Origin: Candidatus Hydrogenedentota bacterium
GTDB taxonomy: Bacteria; Hydrogenedentota; Hydrogenedentia; Hydrogenedentales; SLHB01
Reading direction: 5' to 3'
Assembly (NCBI GenBank): GCA_026387845.1
Contig: JAPLKX010000533.1
Span: 1 to 9,259, forward strand
DNA: 9,259 nucleotides
Shown: in pieces, positions 6,323-9,259 of the stretch
Position numbering within the stretch: the stretch's first letter is position 1
Layout: each line of letters opens with the position of its first letter
Position numbers and translations under genes: made by a program
The notes under the pieces: model-generated
What the model was told of the DNA's origin: nothing
The model's database searches: none
The model's input: only the letters and a program-made list of their open reading frames with translations

Positions 6323-8068
6323 ATGAAAAAGCGTGGTTGTCTGGCAAAGCTGATTAAGACGGCGGTAGTGGCATTGGTGGTGGTTGTTGTGGGGCTTTTT
6401 GGACTTTTCATTTTCCCGTTTTGGGGCGCCCCGCTCATTGGGCAGCGGCATGGGCACGTGCCAATAACGCCGCCGTGGGCGCTCGAATGCTGGCTGTGGG
6501 AAGACGACGTCAATACGGGGGAGTTCGTGAATGAACTGGTGGCGGGTTCTGCCGAGCACGATATCCCCGTCAGAACCATCCTGATCGACAGCCCGTGGAG
6601 CACCCATTACAACGATTTTAAAGTCGATGAGACGCGGTACCCAAATCCAAAGGAGTTTTTCGGCAATCTCCAGGACAAAGGCTACCGGGTCGTGCTGTGG
6701 ATGACGTCGATGGTCGACAGCGAGGACAAGGACACCGCGCTGAAAGACGACAGTTCTTTGTATGACGAGGCACGGGAGAAAGGTTACCTCGCCGCCGACG
6801 GCTACCAGGTTAAGTGGTGGAAAGGCAAAGGCGGGTTTATCGACTACACGAATCCGGAGGCGATGCAGTGGTGGCGCGGGTTGCAGCAGCAGGTTTTCGA
6901 CTGGGGCCTTGATGGTTGGAAACTGGACGGATCGGCGACGCTTTTCCTGAGCCGGCCGTGGGGCTTGGTTCTCCCATACCAGAAAGCACATCAAGGCTGG
7001 ATCACGACGCGCCAGTACATGGACCACTACTACCGCGACGAGTACCAGCACGGGCTGACGCAGAACCCGGAGTTCATTACGATGTCGCGGGCCATTGACA
7101 GCCCGATGCCTTGGGTTCACCCCTGGGGGTTCAGTCCCACGGACGCCTCGCCCGTCAATTGGGTCGGCGACAACCGGCACGTGTGGAATGACGAAGACCG
7201 GGGCCTGGAACGCGCGTTGCGAACCATTTTGCGCAGCGCCCGGCTGGGCTACAACGTTGTCGGGTCGGACGTAGCCGGATACCAAGGCGGCGAAATCCCG
7301 CCGCAGTTGTATATCCGGTGGGCTCAGTTCAGCACGTTCTGCGGGTTCTTTTTGAACGGCGGGCATGGTGAGCGCCGGTTGTGGAAACGCACGCCGGAAG
7401 AGTTGGAAATCATCCGCTACTATTCGTGGCTGCACACGGAGCTTGTCCCATACATGTACAGCCACGTGGTCGCGTGCCACAACGGCGGCAAACCGCTCCA
7501 ACGCCCCATCAAGGGGAAATACCATTACATGTTTGGCGACGATTTCCTTGTCGCGCCCATCTACCAGGACAGCCTCACCAGCACCGTTCAGCTTCCGCGG
7601 GGCCGCTGGCGCTGGTTGTTTGACCAGGCTACCGTCATCGAGGGACCTGCCACCATCACGCGGGATTTTGCCCTCAACGAATTTCCGGTGTACGTCCGCG
7701 ACGGCGCCATCGTTCCGATGAACGTGAGCCGGGCGTACACGGGATTCGGTGACACCGATTCAAGCGGATTTCTGACGCTGGCCATATATCCCCATGGCTC
7801 CAATTCGTTCACCGTGCAGCACACCGACAACAGCGGCGCCATGGATGTTCGCGTGGACGACTATCCCGAGCTAAACGTGGCCGTGACCGGCGTGGTAAAA
7901 CCCCATATCCTGAGGATTCTGTTGCCGGCGAAGCCGGCGTCGGTGTCGTTGGACCTCCGGGCGTTGGCGGAAGGGGCGGAGTGGCGGTACGACGAGCAGC
8001 GGCACGTCCTGACGGTAAAGAGCTCGACGTTTTCGCCATGCCAGTACGTCGTCAAACTCCCCCGCTAA
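6323..8068 (+). CDS. Membrane-anchored GH31-family glycoside hydrolase
   Basis: The 581-residue protein has a basic N-terminus (MKKRGCLAKLIK) and one membrane segment (about 13-33), then goes straight into a GH31 TIM barrel. The nucleophile region is DGWKLDGS with D202, the acid/base region is NWVGDN with D283, and SDVAGY (315-320) and a late GDDFLVAPIY segment (405-414) are typical of the clan. A beta-sandwich tail follows to the end. GH31 enzymes are retaining alpha-glycosidases (alpha-glucosidase, alpha-xylosidase, sulfoquinovosidase); the substrate cannot be read from sequence. Most members carry a large N-terminal beta-sandwich before the barrel, which is missing here. ATG 6323 with AGGG 5 nt upstream is preferred to the GTG 6 nt earlier. 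The catalytic part should lie outside the cytoplasm. Confidence 0.92.
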   Translation: MKKRGCLAKLIKTAVVALVVVVVGLFGLFIFPFWGAPLIGQRHGHVPITPPWALECWLWEDDVNTGEFVNELVAGSAEHDIPVRTILIDSPWSTHYNDFKVDETRYPNPKEFFGNLQDKGYRVVLWMTSMVDSEDKDTALKDDSSLYDEAREKGYLAADGYQVKWWKGKGGFIDYTNPEAMQWWRGLQQQVFDWGLDGWKLDGSATLFLSRPWGLVLPYQKAHQGWITTRQYMDHYYRDEYQHGLTQNPEFITMSRAIDSPMPWVHPWGFSPTDASPVNWVGDNRHVWNDEDRGLERALRTILRSARLGYNVVGSDVAGYQGGEIPPQLYIRWAQFSTFCGFFLNGGHGERRLWKRTPEELEIIRYYSWLHTELVPYMYSHVVACHNGGKPLQRPIKGKYHYMFGDDFLVAPIYQDSLTSTVQLPRGRWRWLFDQATVIEGPATITRDFALNEFPVYVRDGAIVPMNVSRAYTGFGDTDSSGFLTLAIYPHGSNSFTVQHTDNSGAMDVRVDDYPELNVAVTGVVKPHILRILLPAKPASVSLDLRALAEGAEWRYDEQRHVLTVKSSTFSPCQYVVKLPR

Positions 8069-8093
8069 GCGAAAAACACTGACTCGCTTTTTT
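8067..8093 (+). terminator. Candidate intrinsic terminator of the GH31 gene
   Basis: AAGCGA (8067-8072) pairs with TCGCTT (8084-8089) around an 11-nt loop, and a run of T continues to 8093. The stem is short. A second hairpin, TTCGGC-AGT-GCCGAA (8092-8106), follows at once and may strengthen it. Confidence 0.4.
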
Positions 8094-8174
8094 CGGCAGT
8101 GCCGAAGCGCGTTCGGCAGTTAGAACATCGTCTTCGTGGATCTGGTGAAAAAGCGTCGTGATTGTTGAAGGATC

Positions 8175-8238
8175 GCGAAAAGCAGGGACAGACACGATTT
8201 TCAAACTGCCGAAAATCGTGTCAGTCCCTGTTTTTCGC
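8175..8238. repeat. 28-bp near-perfect palindrome; bidirectional terminator or REP-like dispersed element
   Basis: Arms 8175-8202 and 8211-8238 are reverse complements with only two mismatches in 28 positions, around an 8-nt loop. The inner core starts with CAGGGAC, and its end is followed by TTTTT rightward and CTTTT leftward, so either transcript would end in hairpin plus U-run. It sits between convergent genes, and its right end touches the TAG stop of the leftward gene. The loop contains AACTGCCGAA, the exact reverse complement of TTCGGCAGTT at 8112-8121. A terminator role follows from form and position; a mobile REP-like origin is inference. Confidence 0.75.
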
Positions 8239-8600
8239 TAGAAGGGGCTGGAGGCGAGGGCGTCGTCGGCGGGTGTTGCAAACCCGTAGACGCGGACGGT
8301 GACTTTTGGCCTGTCGGCGCCGCGGTTGCAACAGGTTCCCTTGATGCCCTCGATGCAGTGGCATTCGATGCGGACTATAACGCCGTCGGGGCTGTCGGGC
8401 TGATAGCGGACGTCGGCACGGTGGAACCGCTTGCACATAACGCCAATGAGGCGTTCAGCGGTTTCTGCGGAACAGGTTTCGCGGCGCACCCTGGCCTGAG
8501 ACTGGTAAGTGACTTCAAGGATCGTATTGGGGAAATCCTTGGAAACTCCGAGGGCGACGTAACAGGCGGCTTTCACGGAATCGGTGAAGCGTTCGCGCAT
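8238..8600 (-). CDS. Cysteine-rich protein of unknown function
   Basis: I do not recognise this 120-residue protein. The start is taken as ATG 8600, with AGGGG 10 nt upstream; the frame stays open to 8750, but that extension has no clear ribosome binding site and is rich in Gly/Ala/Ser. There is no signal peptide or membrane helix. Seven cysteines are present (C13, C43, C56, C80, C82, C90, C91), with CHC at 80-82 and CC at 90-91 in a strand-rich half (VIVRIECHC, VTVRVYGF) that could bind metal or form disulfides. Codon use is GC-rich at third positions like its neighbours, which supports a real gene. The stop overlaps the edge of the large palindrome. It is divergent from the VCBS gene. Confidence 0.65.
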   Translation of the reverse strand: MRERFTDSVKAACYVALGVSKDFPNTILEVTYQSQARVRRETCSAETAERLIGVMCKRFHRADVRYQPDSPDGVIVRIECHCIEGIKGTCCNRGADRPKVTVRVYGFATPADDALASSPF

Positions 8601-8698
8601 ACGGTGCAAGCCCCTATGCTGGGCCTCTAGACTCCTCCCAGAAGACAGTCTACCACAGGCCGTTTCCAGGCGATAGACTTTTTTCGGGGGAGAAACTT

Positions 8699-8734
8699 CG
8701 GGAACCGCAAATCCCGCACTCGCATCGGTTCCCG
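8699..8734. repeat. Perfect 9-bp inverted repeat between divergent genes
   Basis: CGGGAACCG (8699-8707) and CGGTTCCCG (8726-8734) are exact reverse complements 18 nt apart. The right arm ends 4 nt before the -35 of the candidate VCBS promoter, a position suited to a regulator site. Confidence 0.5.
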
Positions 8735-8738
8735 CCGC

Positions 8739-8767
8739 TTGAATTGCCATGGCCCAGCCGCAATACT
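8739..8767 (+). promoter_or_regulatory. Candidate promoter for the VCBS-repeat gene
   Basis: TTGAAT (8739-8744) and AATACT (8762-8767) are 17 nt apart, each 4 of 6 to consensus. The start would be near 8774, about 24 nt before ATG 8798. Confidence 0.35.
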
Positions 8768-8797
8768 GGCGCGTGAACTAGGCATCGGAGAATGTAC

Positions 8798-9259
8798 ATG
8801 GGGCTTATTGCGATGTTGGTTGTTCTTGCCGCGGGCGAAGCGCCTGTGCCGGGGTTGCAGCCGATCAAGTACAACAATCCGGGGCTTGTGGTGGACTTGG
8901 GCGTGGGCCTTTGGGCGCAGCCGCTGCCCTGCGATTACGACGGCGACGGCGACATGGACATGGTGGTGTCGTGCCCGGACGTGCCCTACAACGGCACGTA
9001 CCTGTTCGAGAACACGTCCGGCAAGGAGAGATTTCCGGTGTTCGAGCGGGCGGTCCGGGTTGGGCCGGGCATCAAGAACGCGACGATAAGCTATCTCGTG
9101 GACGGCTGGCATTTTCTTACGCCGGGCGCCCACTACGCCAGCGCCGATTTCCGGAAGTCCGGTTTTGAGAAGCCGGTCGAGATTCCGTTCAAGCCCGAGT
9201 TCCATATTGGCAGAGACAACCAGTGGAAACTGGTCGATTACGACGGCGACGGCGCCCTC
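8798..9259 (+). CDS. Secreted FG-GAP/VCBS-repeat protein, N-terminal part
   Basis: The gene runs off the right end; 154 codons are visible. ATG 8798 is chosen over the in-frame ATG at 8792 because GGAG (8787-8790) is 7 nt from the former but only 1 nt from the latter. Residues 1-13 (MGLIAMLVVLAAG) look like a signal peptide. Two calcium-loop repeats of the FG-GAP/VCBS type are readable: DYDGDGDMD (46-54), followed by MVVSCPD, and DYDGDG (147-152) at the window edge. Such repeats build beta-propellers in secreted or surface proteins, often tied to carbohydrate binding or adhesion. The motif LGVGLWAQPLPCDYDGDGD suits the large families of planctomycete and Hydrogenedentota-like genomes. Full length and any C-terminal domain are unknown. 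Confidence 0.85.
   Translation, partial: MGLIAMLVVLAAGEAPVPGLQPIKYNNPGLVVDLGVGLWAQPLPCDYDGDGDMDMVVSCPDVPYNGTYLFENTSGKERFPVFERAVRVGPGIKNATISYLVDGWHFLTPGAHYASADFRKSGFEKPVEIPFKPEFHIGRDNQWKLVDYDGDGAL

Noticed and set aside
6245..7525. 426-codon leftward frame opposite the GH31 gene
   Set aside because: It mirrors codon positions of GH31, shows no domain or ribosome binding site, and runs through the GH31 promoter region.
8627..9205. 192-codon leftward frame opposite the VCBS gene
   Set aside because: It is antisense to a clear signal peptide and DxDGDGD loops and would extend across the divergent promoter region.
1..9259. CRISPR array, prophage, insertion sequence or toxin-antitoxin genes
   Set aside because: No regularly spaced repeats, transposase, integrase or phage motifs were seen; the 8175-8238 palindrome is the only candidate mobile remnant.

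Overview
The window looks like chromosomal DNA from a GC-rich, uncultured-type bacterium of the planctomycete/Lentisphaerae/Hydrogenedentota kind. Three things point there: a prepilin-like protein with an N-terminal cleavage/methylation helix plus a C-terminal NH-X10-DGHVEF motif, a secreted FG-GAP/VCBS protein with DxDGDGD loops, and single-gene surface sugar enzymes. This placement is inferred from protein style; no phylogenetic marker is present.

Layout. Positions 1-1186 are read leftward. A sigma70-like promoter (1157-1186) drives tRNA-Gln(CTG) and then tRNA-Glu(CTC), both with encoded CCA. Further on come a secreted polysaccharide-deacetylase-like protein (76-702) and, coupled to it by a GTGA stop/start overlap, the first 26 codons of what resembles an AIR synthase-related/HypE-like protein leaving the window. 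Positions 1388-3409 are read rightward: the prepilin-like protein, then an AI-2E/PerM-family membrane protein. A glycerophosphodiester phosphodiesterase lipoprotein (3445-4380) is read leftward, convergent with the transporter and divergent from the next gene. Positions 4511-8068 are read rightward: a CPA2 cation/proton antiporter fused to a PTS EIIA-like domain, and a membrane-anchored GH31 glycoside hydrolase that lacks the usual N-terminal beta-sandwich. A cysteine-rich protein of unknown function (8238-8600) is read leftward, and a VCBS/FG-GAP secreted protein starts at 8798 and runs off the right end.

How it fits together. The genes are mostly single transcription units with their own promoters, not one pathway. 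The common theme is the cell envelope: sugar-polymer processing (deacetylase, GH31), glycerophosphodiester turnover, ion homeostasis and surface or secreted proteins. No phage, CRISPR, toxin-antitoxin or transposase gene is visible, and I find no convincing new multi-gene system. The most noteworthy items lie in intergenic DNA: a 64-bp near-perfect palindrome at 8175-8238 that is built like a bidirectional terminator or dispersed REP-like element, and several perfect inverted repeats in the two divergent gene junctions. At protein level, the antiporter-EIIA fusion and the stripped-down GH31 stand out.
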